Below are positions 48,807 to 57,165 of a stretch of DNA of 64,000 nucleotides, in pieces. The stretch is from Vitreoscilla massiliensis. Its GTDB lineage: Bacteria > Pseudomonadota > Gammaproteobacteria > Burkholderiales > Neisseriaceae. The translations under genes and the position numbers were made by a program. The DNA lies in the NCBI RefSeq assembly GCF_001457815.1, contig NZ_LN898221.1:453053-517052 (forward strand). Reading direction: 5' to 3'. The notes under the pieces are model-generated. The model worked only from the letters and a program-made list of their open reading frames with translations, ran no database searches and was not told the origin of the DNA. Position 1 is the stretch's first letter. Each line of letters begins with the position of its first letter.

Positions 48807-49456
48807 TGCATTGCCTTTTTAATTCATTTTAGTGTGTATGAATTATAAGACTCTAAAAAAATGACGGCAACGCGATAGGAATTAACATAGCATTAACCAC
48901 AAAGAAATAATAACATTGTTAAAAACTGTAATTATTGAACTATCATAGGTGATTAATCGCTTTCTAGACAAAATATCCCAATAAATGGTTTACAGTTATT
49001 AAGGTTTATTTACATCTTTCCAGCCCCAATCTGCCCTTAATTTCATTAATTTGTCATTTGATAATGTTTGTACAGACTCACCAACACGCTTTTCAAGCCA
49101 ACTCATGCGGCCTGTAAACCCTCAATATGACATTTAAAGCGATTTAGGTGTGGCGGCTGGAGCTGATCCCAGCATGCTCTTGCTTGATATTTCCACAGGC
49201 GACTGTTAACAGCCCCTCAAGCTGGTAGATGGCGAAATCCTGAGCCATCCAGGAACGGTGTATCAGCCTACACATTCGCCACACCTAAACCGATTTCGAT
49301 ACTGCTTGCCAACAAACCCAGTCAGCGCCGAGCATGGTAGCGCCTCTGCTCACTCGGGTCAATGTGCGCCATCGGCTACAAACCCAAACACACCACTGTT
49401 ATTGTGTCTTCCTGTCTCCACACACCTCTCGATACAAGCAGCACCAGCATGTAAAC
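48807..49456. other. 650-bp gap with structured-looking segment
   Basis: It is A/T-rich up to 49020. One uptake sequence lies at 49106-49117. TTTAGGTGTGGCG (49143-49155) and CGCCACACCTAAA (49277-49289) are exact inverted arms around 121 bases with G/C-rich content unlike the flanks. A plus-strand frame that crosses here has low-complexity composition and overlaps an opposite gene, so it is not called. Confidence 0.45.
49143..49289. ncRNA. Candidate structured element closed by 13-bp inverted arms
   Basis: Exact 13-bp arms enclose internal partial pairings such as GGCTGGAGC / GATCCCAGC and GCCATCCAGG. The arms extend with one mismatch to CGATTTAGG / CCTAAACCG. Could be a small RNA, an mRNA leader or the remains of a small mobile element. 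No evidence beyond structure. Confidence 0.25.
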
Positions 49457-49484
49457 AAGCGGCCTGTAACTTTACAGGCCGCTT
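49457..49484. terminator. Uptake-sequence inverted pair
   Basis: AAGCGGCCTGTAA (49457-49469) and TTACAGGCCGCTT (49472-49484) form a stem with a two-base loop, just downstream of the next minus-strand gene. Confidence 0.85.
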
Positions 49485-49509
49485 TGGGCAAAAATGCAGT
49501 TTACTGGGT

Positions 49510-49854
49510 TTAATTCACACAACGTTGCACACTGCCGTTGCTGTTGTGATAACAGTATTTGTTGCGCGCACCATTCCAGCGGTAAGCGCCTTTGCCATCA
49601 CCAGAATAGACATTGGTTTCAATGTCGGTGTAATTGGCACCGGCCATTGCTTGTTTGGCTTTAATTGCAGCATCGTGTTCCAAAGCATCACGCTGTTCGC
49701 GCTGATATGCCTTGGCCACCGCCCGATAAGTGGCACATTTGTCGGGATCATTGCGCTGTTGACACTGGCGCTGCGCAAAATTGACATCGTCTTGTGTGGT
49801 TGCCCAGGTCGATGTGGCCATCAGCAACACCAACAGACTCAACATCATTTTCAT
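49510..49854 (-). CDS. Small secreted cysteine-containing protein, 114 aa
   Basis: It has a signal peptide MKMMLSLLVLLMATSTWAT with cleavage near WAT-TQD. The mature part has four cysteines (QRQCQQRNDPDKCATYR and NKYCYHNSNGSVQRCVN) that could form two disulphides. The middle is helical and charged. AGGAGG lies seven bases before ATG 49854. Function unknown; an uptake-sequence terminator follows. Confidence 0.7.
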   Translation of the reverse strand: MKMMLSLLVLLMATSTWATTQDDVNFAQRQCQQRNDPDKCATYRAVAKAYQREQRDALEHDAAIKAKQAMAGANYTDIETNVYSGDGKGAYRWNGARNKYCYHNSNGSVQRCVN

Positions 49855-50159
49855 TCTGAACCTCCTCTTTCATCACTCATAACTGCGACCTTACAAACCA
49901 TTATATTATCAGGCAATTTTCACAGCACACCATTGCGCAGACGCAAACCAGCGTTAGATGCGAATAAAGCCTACTTTGTACCACACAACTGTGGCGATGG
50001 CGACACATCGAATTAAGATAAATGACTTAAGCAGGCAACGTCACACTTTAGAACCAAATTAAATATCAAAATGTAATTTATATAGTAAAAAGTATTATTA
50101 AAACTTCCCACCGTGGCTGCTTATACTGACGTCATTGTTAACCACACCCACACACCACC
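49855..50159. other. 305-bp gap, promoter region of metQ
   Basis: No gene is seen. Bases 50035-50105 are A/T-rich (AATTTATATAGTAAAAAG) and likely contain the promoter for the metQ-aminotransferase operon on the plus strand. I see no SAM riboswitch-type structure. Confidence 0.4.
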
Positions 50160-51041
50160 ATGTTCAAACGCGCCCTGACCCACGCTGCCCTCGCTCTGAC
50201 GGCTGTTTTAGCTTTAAATGCTTGCCAACCACAAGCAGCGGTTTCAAGCACTGCTCCCAGCACCGACCTCAAAAACATCACCCTAGGTTTTGGCGTGGGT
50301 ACTTACATAGACCAAGTTCGCTATGGTGTGGTGCCTGAGTTGGAGAAAAAAGGCTATCACGTCACGCTACGCCAGTTTACCCAAGGCGTGCAAATCAATC
50401 CGGCCTTGGATGAAGGCGCAATCCAGGCATCGGTATTTCAAACCCCGGCCTATATGGAGTCTTACAATCATAAGCAAAAATCCGACATCATTGCCATCGC
50501 CGTCAATCCCAGCCCACCGCAAACCCTGCGCTCTAAGAAACATGCCAGCATCAATGAAATCCGCAACGGCATGAGCATCGCCATTGCCAACGACCCCATC
50601 AATGCCGAACGCGGCGCACGCATTTTGGAAAAACTCGGCTGGATACGCATCAAAGACGGTGTGAATCCGCTGGATTTCAGCGTCAACGACATCAGCGCCG
50701 GCAAATACCAGCTCAACATCAAACAAGCCGACTCGGCGCAAGGCATGCGCTTACTGGATGATGTGGATTACGCCGTCATCAATGGCAATTTTGTCGCCAG
50801 TTCGGGTGAAAAAATCGCCGATGGCTTGGTCATAGAAGACACACCACCTCGCCATCGTGTTAATCTCACCATCAAAGCGCAAAACCAACACAGCGCGTGG
50901 GCGCAAGACTTGGTGGCCGCGTTTGAATCCAAGGCTTATGCCGACTACATACGCTCGCAAAGCCAATACGCCGACTTTATTGAGCCTGCCGTTTGGCAAA
51001 AATACCCTGTAGCCCCTACATCAGAAAAGAAACACCGATGA
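50160..51041 (+). CDS. metQ: MetQ/NlpA-family methionine-binding lipoprotein
   Basis: The 293-residue product has a lipobox ALNAC-QPQ (C22). The NlpA fold is evident: ITLGFGVGTYIDQVRYGVVP, GVQINPALDEGAIQASVFQT, NDPINAERGARILEKLGWIR and DYAVINGNFVASSG. These proteins bind methionine for the MetNI importer, whose genes are not in this window. The stop overlaps the aminotransferase start as ATGA, so the pair is an operon. Ligand is inferred from the family and its partner. Confidence 0.88.
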   Translation: MFKRALTHAALALTAVLALNACQPQAAVSSTAPSTDLKNITLGFGVGTYIDQVRYGVVPELEKKGYHVTLRQFTQGVQINPALDEGAIQASVFQTPAYMESYNHKQKSDIIAIAVNPSPPQTLRSKKHASINEIRNGMSIAIANDPINAERGARILEKLGWIRIKDGVNPLDFSVNDISAGKYQLNIKQADSAQGMRLLDDVDYAVINGNFVASSGEKIADGLVIEDTPPRHRVNLTIKAQNQHSAWAQDLVAAFESKAYADYIRSQSQYADFIEPAVWQKYPVAPTSEKKHR

Positions 51042-52186
51042 CTTACACATTTCAATCCAAATTGCCCAACAGCACCGCCTCTATTTTCTCGGTGATGACG
51101 GCGCTGGCCGTCAAACACCAAGCGATTAACCTGTCGCAGGGTTTTCCCGATTATGCGGTAGACCCGCAGTTAACCGATTTAATCAGCAAATACCTGCAAC
51201 AAGGCTTTAACCAATACGCTCCTATGGCCGGCATGCCGGCGCTGCGCGAACAAATCAGCGCCAAATTCAAGCGCGTGCACGATTTAGACATCCATGCCGA
51301 CAGCGAAATCACCGTCACCGCCGGCGCCACCCAAGCTTTGTTCACCGTGATGTCGGCCGTCATCCATGCCGGAGACGAAGTTATTGTGTTTGAGCCGGCT
51401 TACGACAGCTATGCCGTGACCATAGAATTGTTGGGCGGCAAAGTCGTGCCCATCCGCTTGACTGCGCCTGATTACCGCATTGATTGGCAAGAGGTAGCGA
51501 GCAAAGTCAATGCGCGCACGCGCTTAATCATCGTCAACAATCCCAACAATCCCACCGGAAAAGTATTGTCGGCCGACGATGTCGCGCAATTGGCGCAAGT
51601 GATCCAAAATTCCAATGCCTTGCTGCTCAGCGATGAGGTATATGAACACTTGGTTTACGACGGCATCGCGCCTCAAACGGTGTTAAGCCATCCTTTATTG
51701 CGCGAACGCGCATTTGTGGTCGCCTCTTTTGGCAAGCTTTTACACGCCACCGGTTGGAAAATCGGTTATTGCGTGGCCGCGCCGCAATTGATGGCCGAAT
51801 TTCGCAAAGTGCACCAATACAATGTCTTCAGCGTGCACACGCCAACGCAATTGGCGATAGCCGAGTATCTTGAAGACGCAGAGCACTATTTAAACCTGCC
51901 GACTTTCTTTCAGCAAAAACGCGATTATTTGGTAGAAGCGCTGCAACACTCGCGCTTTGAAGTGGCGCAATCGCAAGGCACGTATTTTTTGAATTTGAAT
52001 TACCGCGCCATCAGCGACAAGCCCGAGCAAGAATTTGCCGTCGAATTAATCGAAAAACACGGCATTGCCACCATTCCGATTGCCGCCTTCTACCACGATG
52101 GCCACAACCAACAGTATTTGCGCCTGTGTTTTGCCAAAAAGCAAGAAACCTTAGAACAAGCGGTGCAAGTATTGCAGCAAATCTAA
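51038..52186 (+). CDS. Methionine aminotransferase (PLP class I, YbdL-like)
   Basis: The 382-residue aminotransferase has INLSQGFPDYAVDPQLTDLI, NQYAPMAGMPALREQI, ITVTAGATQALFTVMSAVIH, IIVNNPNNPTGKV, LLSDEVYEHLVYDG and the PLP-lysine motif SFGKLLHATGWKIGYC, and the C-terminal Arg region YLRLCFAKK. This set fits YbdL/MtnE-type methionine transaminases, which make 2-oxo-4-methylthiobutanoate or run methionine salvage in reverse. Coupling to metQ supports methionine as substrate. An in-frame earlier start lies in metQ and is not used. Confidence 0.9.
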   Translation: MTYTFQSKLPNSTASIFSVMTALAVKHQAINLSQGFPDYAVDPQLTDLISKYLQQGFNQYAPMAGMPALREQISAKFKRVHDLDIHADSEITVTAGATQALFTVMSAVIHAGDEVIVFEPAYDSYAVTIELLGGKVVPIRLTAPDYRIDWQEVASKVNARTRLIIVNNPNNPTGKVLSADDVAQLAQVIQNSNALLLSDEVYEHLVYDGIAPQTVLSHPLLRERAFVVASFGKLLHATGWKIGYCVAAPQLMAEFRKVHQYNVFSVHTPTQLAIAEYLEDAEHYLNLPTFFQQKRDYLVEALQHSRFEVAQSQGTYFLNLNYRAISDKPEQEFAVELIEKHGIATIPIAAFYHDGHNQQYLRLCFAKKQETLEQAVQVLQQI

Positions 52187-52204
52187 GCCACGTTGTCTTG
52201 AGTT

Positions 52205-52247
52205 AAAGCGGCCTGTAAACGCTGTGATGCGGTTTACAGGCCGCTTT
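52205..52247. terminator. Uptake-sequence inverted pair
   Basis: AAAGCGGCCTGTAAAC (52205-52220) and its complement (52232-52247) form a 16-bp stem between two converging genes. Confidence 0.88.
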
Positions 52248-52264
52248 ATTTGTTTAAGTAAGCA

Positions 52265-53011
52265 CTATCTGCCACCTGCCGCCTCAATAAAACTGCCGGT
52301 GACATACGACGATTTGTCTGACAACAGCCATGCGATGGCCTCGGCCACTTCTGCAGCCGTGCCACCACGCTGCATCGGCAAGCTGGTTTTGATGCGCTCG
52401 ACGCGATTGGGCTCGCCGCCGTCGGCATGCATGTCGGTATAGATAAAACCGGGGCGCACCGTGTTCACGCGTATGCCTTCGGCTGCCAACTCAACTGCCA
52501 AACCGCGCGTCATCGTGTCCAACGCCCCTTTTGAAGCCGCATAATCAACATACTCATGTGCCGCGCCCAAACGCGCCGCCACCGACGACACGTTCACACC
52601 CCCCCCGCCAGCACCGCCGTGTTTGAACGCCATGCGCTGCGCCGCCTCACGCGCGCACACAAACGCGCCCACCACATTGGTATTGAACACCTGTTGGATG
52701 CGCGCCGCCGTCAATTCTTGCAGACCCGCTTGGGTTTTCAAGATGCCGGCATTGTTGACCAAACCGGTGACCCGCCCCAATTGCGCATCGATTTGTGCAA
52801 ACAGCGCCACCACTTGTGCCTCATCGGCAATGTCGGCCTGTAAGGCAATGGCGGTGCCACCCATAGCCTCAATCTCTGCCAGCACTTGCGCCGCTTCGGC
52901 TTGACGCGATTTGTAGACGATGGCGACTTTGTGACCTTCCTTGGCCAACAGCAATGCGGTGGCACGGCCGATGCCGCGTGAGCCGCCAGTAATCACGGTA
53001 ATGGGTGGCAT
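52265..53011 (-). CDS. SDR-family NAD(P)-dependent oxidoreductase
   Basis: The 248-residue short-chain dehydrogenase has the dinucleotide-binding TGGSRGIGRATALLLAKEG, NNAG in GLVNNAGILKTQ, catalytic Ser in NVSSVAARLG and YxxxK in YVDYAASKGALD. It ends with YVTGSFIEAAGGR. Close to glucose dehydrogenase/FabG-like sugar dehydrogenases in outline; the substrate is unknown. It is divergent from the GNAT gene, with 40 bases between starts, and converges on the aminotransferase at an uptake-sequence hairpin. Confidence 0.9.
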   Translation of the reverse strand: MPPITVITGGSRGIGRATALLLAKEGHKVAIVYKSRQAEAAQVLAEIEAMGGTAIALQADIADEAQVVALFAQIDAQLGRVTGLVNNAGILKTQAGLQELTAARIQQVFNTNVVGAFVCAREAAQRMAFKHGGAGGGGVNVSSVAARLGAAHEYVDYAASKGALDTMTRGLAVELAAEGIRVNTVRPGFIYTDMHADGGEPNRVERIKTSLPMQRGGTAAEVAEAIAWLLSDKSSYVTGSFIEAAGGR

Positions 53012-53051
53012 GTGTTATCCTCGCAGTATTTCAAAAAAAGACCATCTTGCC

Positions 53052-53504
53052 ATGAGTATACACACCGTCCAAGCCCAGCATTACCCAGAACTCATCACAG
53101 TGTGGGAAGCATCGGTGCGCGCCAGCCACGATTTTTTAAGCGAAACCCACATCGCGCATTTGCGTGACTTGATATTGAACCACTATTTTGCCCAAGTCAC
53201 TTTGCGAGCATGGCAAGACGAAGCAGGTCGCTGTCTGGGTTTTGTCGGCGTGGCCGCCGGCAACATCGAAATGCTGTTTGTGCACCCGCATGCACAAGGC
53301 TTGGGCATAGGCAAAGCCTTGGTCAGCCACGCACTCACACACTTGGGCGCCGACAAAGTCGATGTCAACGAACAAAACCCGCAAGCCACCGCGTTTTACC
53401 AACATATGGGCTTTGTCATCTGTGGCCGCTCCGACACCGATGGCCAAGGCTGGCCATTTCCCTTATTGCATATGCAATGGTTACAACCGGCTGATAGGAA
53501 ATAA
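53052..53504 (+). CDS. GNAT-family N-acetyltransferase (YjaB-like)
   Basis: This 150-residue protein has the acetyl-CoA motif AQGLGIGKALVSHAL (Q/R-x-x-G-x-G/A form) and the C-terminal VDVNEQNPQATAFYQHMGFV with GRSDTDGQGWPFPLLHM, as in YjaB-type acetyltransferases. The target is unknown. ATG 53052 is chosen because the upstream in-frame part overlaps the SDR gene. An uptake-sequence terminator follows. Confidence 0.88.
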   Translation: MSIHTVQAQHYPELITVWEASVRASHDFLSETHIAHLRDLILNHYFAQVTLRAWQDEAGRCLGFVGVAAGNIEMLFVHPHAQGLGIGKALVSHALTHLGADKVDVNEQNPQATAFYQHMGFVICGRSDTDGQGWPFPLLHMQWLQPADRK

Positions 53505-53533
53505 AGCATTTAGAACCCATGCAATAAACACAC

Positions 53534-53574
53534 AAGCGGCCTGTAAAGCCTTTTTATCGGTTTACAGGCCGCTT
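53534..53574. terminator. Uptake-sequence inverted pair
   Basis: AAGCGGCCTGTAAA (53534-53547) and TTTACAGGCCGCTT (53561-53574), with 13 bases between including TTTTT. Confidence 0.85.
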
Positions 53575-53627
53575 TAACTCGCATCTCAAACTAACCAAAC
53601 AGTGACATGGCAGTAATGCAATGGTCG

Positions 53628-53957
53628 CTAACGCTCGCTCCACACCGCCATCGCCGTGCCGCTGGGCTCGACAAATTCAAAGCGCCGCCCACCCGGAAAG
53701 GCAAATATGTCTTTGGTGATGCGGCCGCCAGCCTGCGTCACTTGTAGCAATGCCGCTTCCAAATCATCGCTTTTTAACACAAGCAGCGGCGCAGCCTGCG
53801 CGGCGCGCGCCATGCCCGCTCCGATGCCAGCTTGTTGCAATTCTTGATAATCGGGGCCGTAATCGACACTTTGCCAGCCAAACGCTTGTTCAAAAAAGCG
53901 CTGACTGGCGGCGAACTCTGGACAACTGAATTCGATGTAATCCATTTTAAGCAACAT
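53628..53957 (-). CDS. VOC/glyoxalase-family protein
   Basis: The 109-residue product has the beta-alpha-beta-beta-beta fold in outline: MDYIEFSCPEFAASQRFFEQ, AFGWQSVDYGPDYQELQ, LVLKSDDLEAALLQVTQAGG and RRFEFVEPSGTAMAVW. Such small proteins are dioxygenase-like or binding subunits. AAAGGAGTGAAT precedes ATG 53957. It starts 11 bases after the glpK stop, so it is probably cotranscribed with glpK, perhaps without functional link. Confidence 0.8.
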   Translation of the reverse strand: MLLKMDYIEFSCPEFAASQRFFEQAFGWQSVDYGPDYQELQQAGIGAGMARAAQAAPLLVLKSDDLEAALLQVTQAGGRITKDIFAFPGGRRFEFVEPSGTAMAVWSER

Positions 53958-53968
53958 ATTCACTCCTT

Positions 53969-55444
53969 TTACAATGGCAACATCGCCTGCATCACCCGTT
54001 GCCAACGCTGTAAATGACTGTCGCGTTCGGATGCAGACATCTTGGGCACAAACTCCCGTTCCAACTGCCACAAATGGGCGCTGTCTTGGGCCTGAATAAA
54101 GCCTAGGTGCATCGCTGCCAACTTGGCCACACCCAAAGCGGTGGTTTCGGTGACTTTCGGCCGCAAGACCGGTACGCCCAGCACATCGGCCTGAAACTGC
54201 ATCAGCAAATCGTTGTTGGCCGCACCGCCATCCACGCGCAATTCGGTCAGCGCTTGCGGTGCGTCTTGCTGCATGGCGCTGAGCACATCCGCCACTTGCA
54301 AGGCAATGGCTTCCAAAGCCGCGCGCGCGATGTGCGCCTTGCTGCTGCCACGGCTCAAGCCGTGCAAAGACGCGCGCATGTCGGCGCGCCAATACGGTGC
54401 CCCCATGCCGGTAAACGCTGGTATCAGCGTCACGCCGCCATTGTCGGGCACGGAGGCAGCCAAGGCTTCAATGTCGCCACTGTGTTGGATTAAACCCAAA
54501 TTGTCACGCAACCACTGCACGATGGCGCCGGCCATGAACACACTGCCTTCCAATGCATATTGCAGCGGCTGGCCGTGTTGCTGCCATGCCACCGTAGACA
54601 GCAATTGCTGTTGCGACTGCACCGCCGTGTCACCGGTATTGAGCAACATAAAACAGCCAGTGCCATAAGTATTTTTGGCCATACCGGCTTGCTCACACGC
54701 ATGTCCAAACAGTGCCGCTTGTTGGTCGCCCAAAATTGCACAAATCGGCACTTCTGCTGCCAACAAGCCCGCCGCCGTGTGCGCCAATGCGCCGCTGGAC
54801 GGTACGATTTCGGGCAACATGCCCATAGGGATGTCCCAAGCTGTGCACAAATCCTGTGACCAAGTACCGCTGTGTATGTCCATCAACATCGTGCGCGAGG
54901 CATTGGACACATCAATGATGTGGCGTTGGCCGCGCGTCAATTGCCATGTCAGCCACGTGTCCACCGTGCCAAACAGCAATTCACCCGCCTTTGCCCACTC
55001 ACGCGCGTGCGGCACATGCTCCAGCAACCACACCAATTTGCTGGCGCTGAAATACGGGTCTAAACGCAGACCAGTGTGCTGTTGCACAGTATCAGCCATC
55101 GCCGCTTGCGCCTCGCACCACGCTTGGGTACGGCGGTCTTGCCACACCAAAGCCGGTGCGATGGGTTTGCCGGTTTTCTTGTGCCACACCACCGTGGTTT
55201 CGCGCTGATTGGCAATGCCGATGGCGGCGATGTCGCTGGCGAGCAAACCGGTGCGGCTGAGCACTTCTTGGATGGTGGCCATTTGCCCTGCCCACATTTC
55301 TTCCGCATCTTGTTCCACCCAGCCCGCTTGCGGCGTGTGTATCGGCAATGGCCGTTGCGCGCTGGCAACAAGATTCAATTCGCTATCAAAGATGATGCTG
55401 CGGCTGGAAGTGGTGCCTTGGTCTAAGGCCAGCAAATATCCCAT
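53969..55444 (-). CDS. glpK: Glycerol kinase
   Basis: The 491-residue kinase phosphorylates glycerol with ATP. Family motifs run LLALDQGTTSSRSIIFD at the start, GIANQRETTVVWHKKTGKPI, DPYFSASKLVWLLEHV, DTWLTWQLT, ILGDQQAALFGHACEQAG, KNTYGTGCFMLLNTG, FTGMGAPYWRADMRASLHGL and LRVDGGAANNDLLMQFQADV. Length matches GlpK. It is divergent from the glpQ-type gene, so glycerol freed from glycerophosphodiesters could feed this enzyme. No glpF or glpD lies in the window. Confidence 0.95.
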   Translation of the reverse strand: MGYLLALDQGTTSSRSIIFDSELNLVASAQRPLPIHTPQAGWVEQDAEEMWAGQMATIQEVLSRTGLLASDIAAIGIANQRETTVVWHKKTGKPIAPALVWQDRRTQAWCEAQAAMADTVQQHTGLRLDPYFSASKLVWLLEHVPHAREWAKAGELLFGTVDTWLTWQLTRGQRHIIDVSNASRTMLMDIHSGTWSQDLCTAWDIPMGMLPEIVPSSGALAHTAAGLLAAEVPICAILGDQQAALFGHACEQAGMAKNTYGTGCFMLLNTGDTAVQSQQQLLSTVAWQQHGQPLQYALEGSVFMAGAIVQWLRDNLGLIQHSGDIEALAASVPDNGGVTLIPAFTGMGAPYWRADMRASLHGLSRGSSKAHIARAALEAIALQVADVLSAMQQDAPQALTELRVDGGAANNDLLMQFQADVLGVPVLRPKVTETTALGVAKLAAMHLGFIQAQDSAHLWQLEREFVPKMSASERDSHLQRWQRVMQAMLPL

Positions 55445-55553
55445 CAGTTATCCTTTTACAGGCCGCATCTGTCTGCGCCCGTGTTCATCGTGTTGTCATC
55501 ACTTGCTTTTAGCATGGCACTTGCATCTTTATCAACCCCGTTTTAAGGTAGCC

Positions 55554-56666
55554 ATGAAAAACCTTACCCTCAGCACTGGCACAGGAGTCTTGATGATGCA
55601 CATCGGTTCCGAATCTTCAGCCCAAACTTGGCCCACCCTCGATGGCAAACCGCCCATCATCATTGCTCATCGCGGCGCCTCGGCCTATTTGCCCGACCAC
55701 ACCTTGGAAGCCTACCGCCACGCGGTGGAGTTGGGTGCCGATTACATCGAGCCCGATGTGGTGTCGACCAAAGACGGCGTGTTGATTGTGCGCCATGAGC
55801 CCAATCTTAAAGACACCACCGACATCGCCAGCCGTCCCGAATTTGCCGCTTACCAGCGCACACAAACCATAGATGGGAAAAGCGAAACCGGCTGGTTTGC
55901 CAACGATTTGACTTATGCACAAATCCAAACTTTGCGTGCAAAACAGCCCATGCCACAGCGCGACCAGCAATACAACGGCCTATTCAACATCGCCAGCCTA
56001 GAAGAAGTATTGCAATTGCGCGCCGCCTTGTCGCAAGAATTTGGCCGCGACATCGGCGTTTATCCCGAAACCAAACACCCTGCATGGCATGCAGAGCAAG
56101 GCTTGGGCTTTGAGCAAAAACTGGTGGACTTATTGGCCCAATACCAACTCAATCGCCAAGATGCCCCCGTGTTCATTCAATCATTTGAATTGGGCAACTT
56201 AAGCCAACTCAAACGCCTCACGCCGATACGCTTGGTGTATTTATTGGATGGCGATGCGGTCGCCGCCAATGGCGATGTCACAACCACCGTGCCCTATGAT
56301 TTTCAACTCAGTGGCGACACCCGTACTTATGCCGACATGCTCAGCGATGCCAATCTGCGCGAAATCAAGCAAGTTGCCACTGCCATAGGCCCGTGGAAAG
56401 TGTATCTGCAGTCTTACCAAACCGATGCCAACGGTATCAAAACGCAGTTACCCACCAACGATGTGGTCGCACGCGCACACCAAATCGGTTTGCAAGTGGT
56501 ACCCTTCACCTTTCGCAGCGAAGAGAAATACCTGACCGCCACCGAACAAGGCGACCCTGATGCCGAATACCAACGCTATTTCAAACTTGGTGTCGATGGC
56601 CTGTTCAGTGACTTTACCGACCATGCGGTGGCGGCACGGGCGCAGTTTGCGCAGTCTTTAGAATAA
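55554..56666 (+). CDS. glpQ: Glycerophosphodiester phosphodiesterase
   Basis: The 370-residue enzyme splits glycerophosphodiesters into glycerol-3-phosphate and an alcohol. GDPD motifs are clear: PPIIIAHRGASAYLPDHTLE, DYIEPDVVSTKDGVLIVRHE, VYPETKHPAWHAEQ, VFIQSFELGNL and LGVDGLFSDFTD. It is GlpQ-like (periplasmic type). The N-terminus (MKNLTLSTGTGVLMMHIGSE, SSAQ) is a poor signal peptide, less hydrophobic than usual, so export is uncertain. ATG 55554 after TTTTAAGGTAGCC. Divergent from glpK. Confidence 0.9.
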   Translation: MKNLTLSTGTGVLMMHIGSESSAQTWPTLDGKPPIIIAHRGASAYLPDHTLEAYRHAVELGADYIEPDVVSTKDGVLIVRHEPNLKDTTDIASRPEFAAYQRTQTIDGKSETGWFANDLTYAQIQTLRAKQPMPQRDQQYNGLFNIASLEEVLQLRAALSQEFGRDIGVYPETKHPAWHAEQGLGFEQKLVDLLAQYQLNRQDAPVFIQSFELGNLSQLKRLTPIRLVYLLDGDAVAANGDVTTTVPYDFQLSGDTRTYADMLSDANLREIKQVATAIGPWKVYLQSYQTDANGIKTQLPTNDVVARAHQIGLQVVPFTFRSEEKYLTATEQGDPDAEYQRYFKLGVDGLFSDFTDHAVAARAQFAQSLE

Positions 56667-56703
56667 TGTTTGCCACCCATTCCATCCTGTCTGTTCGCAA
56701 ACA

Positions 56704-56949
56704 TTAAAGCAGCGGCCTGTAAGTACCATAGCGCTTACAGGCCGCTGCTGTCAGTGTCACACCGCCATCTTTATCAATTGGAACAACATTGCCATATAGG
56801 CTAGCATCCGCCATCTGCATGGACGCTTCATCTGTCTGCGCCCCATACACAGCCACATCAAGCAAGCAAGAATGCATGTCCACCGCTTCATGCTCTGCCC
56901 ATGTCTTTAAAAGCCTGATGTGGTTTTTAGATGCGGCCTGTAAGGCCAT
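56704..56949 (-). CDS. Doubtful small ORF, 81 aa
   Basis: ATG 56949 gives MALQAASKNHIRLLKTWAEH and ends within the hairpin at 56708-56749. It has an uptake sequence at its start and another pair at its end, no good ribosome site and no known family. It may be a degraded gene or chance. Confidence 0.25.
   Translation of the reverse strand: MALQAASKNHIRLLKTWAEHEAVDMHSCLLDVAVYGAQTDEASMQMADASLYGNVVPIDKDGGVTLTAAACKRYGTYRPLL
56708..56749. terminator. Uptake-sequence inverted pair after glpQ
   Basis: AGCAGCGGCCTGTAAG (56708-56723) and its complement (56734-56749) form a 16-bp stem. Confidence 0.85.
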
Positions 56950-57116
56950 GACAGCTCAATCATCATTGCAATTCCTGCTCAGCTCTTGAGTGGCATTCAC
57001 ATTGGAACCCCTACTCAGTTTTAACTTCGTATACCAAGCAGCTTCAGCAAAGAAGCAGAGGCGAAACATCAATTTAACTCTAAATTATCACTTAAAAAAA
57101 CTACCCAAGCTAAAAT

Positions 57117-57146
57117 TTGTTTGATATTGTATAGACAACATAATAC
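57117..57146 (+). promoter_or_regulatory. Candidate sigma-70 promoter for yjiH-type gene
   Basis: TTGTTT (57117-57122) and TAATAC (57141-57146) with an 18-base spacer, 20 bases upstream of the ATG at 57166. Match to consensus is moderate. Confidence 0.4.
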
Positions 57147-57165
57147 AAACTACAAAGGAAACATC

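Noticed and set aside
49258..50016. Plus-strand frame of 252 codons
   Set aside because: It covers an opposite gene with a clear signal peptide, and the uptake-sequence terminator, and has low-complexity composition.
50105..50159. SAM-type riboswitch before metQ
   Set aside because: The short leader has no helix set resembling any known SAM riboswitch.
53958..54392. Longer version of the VOC-family gene
   Set aside because: The upstream in-frame extension lies inside glpK on the same strand in another frame; the ATG at 53957 has a strong ribosome site.
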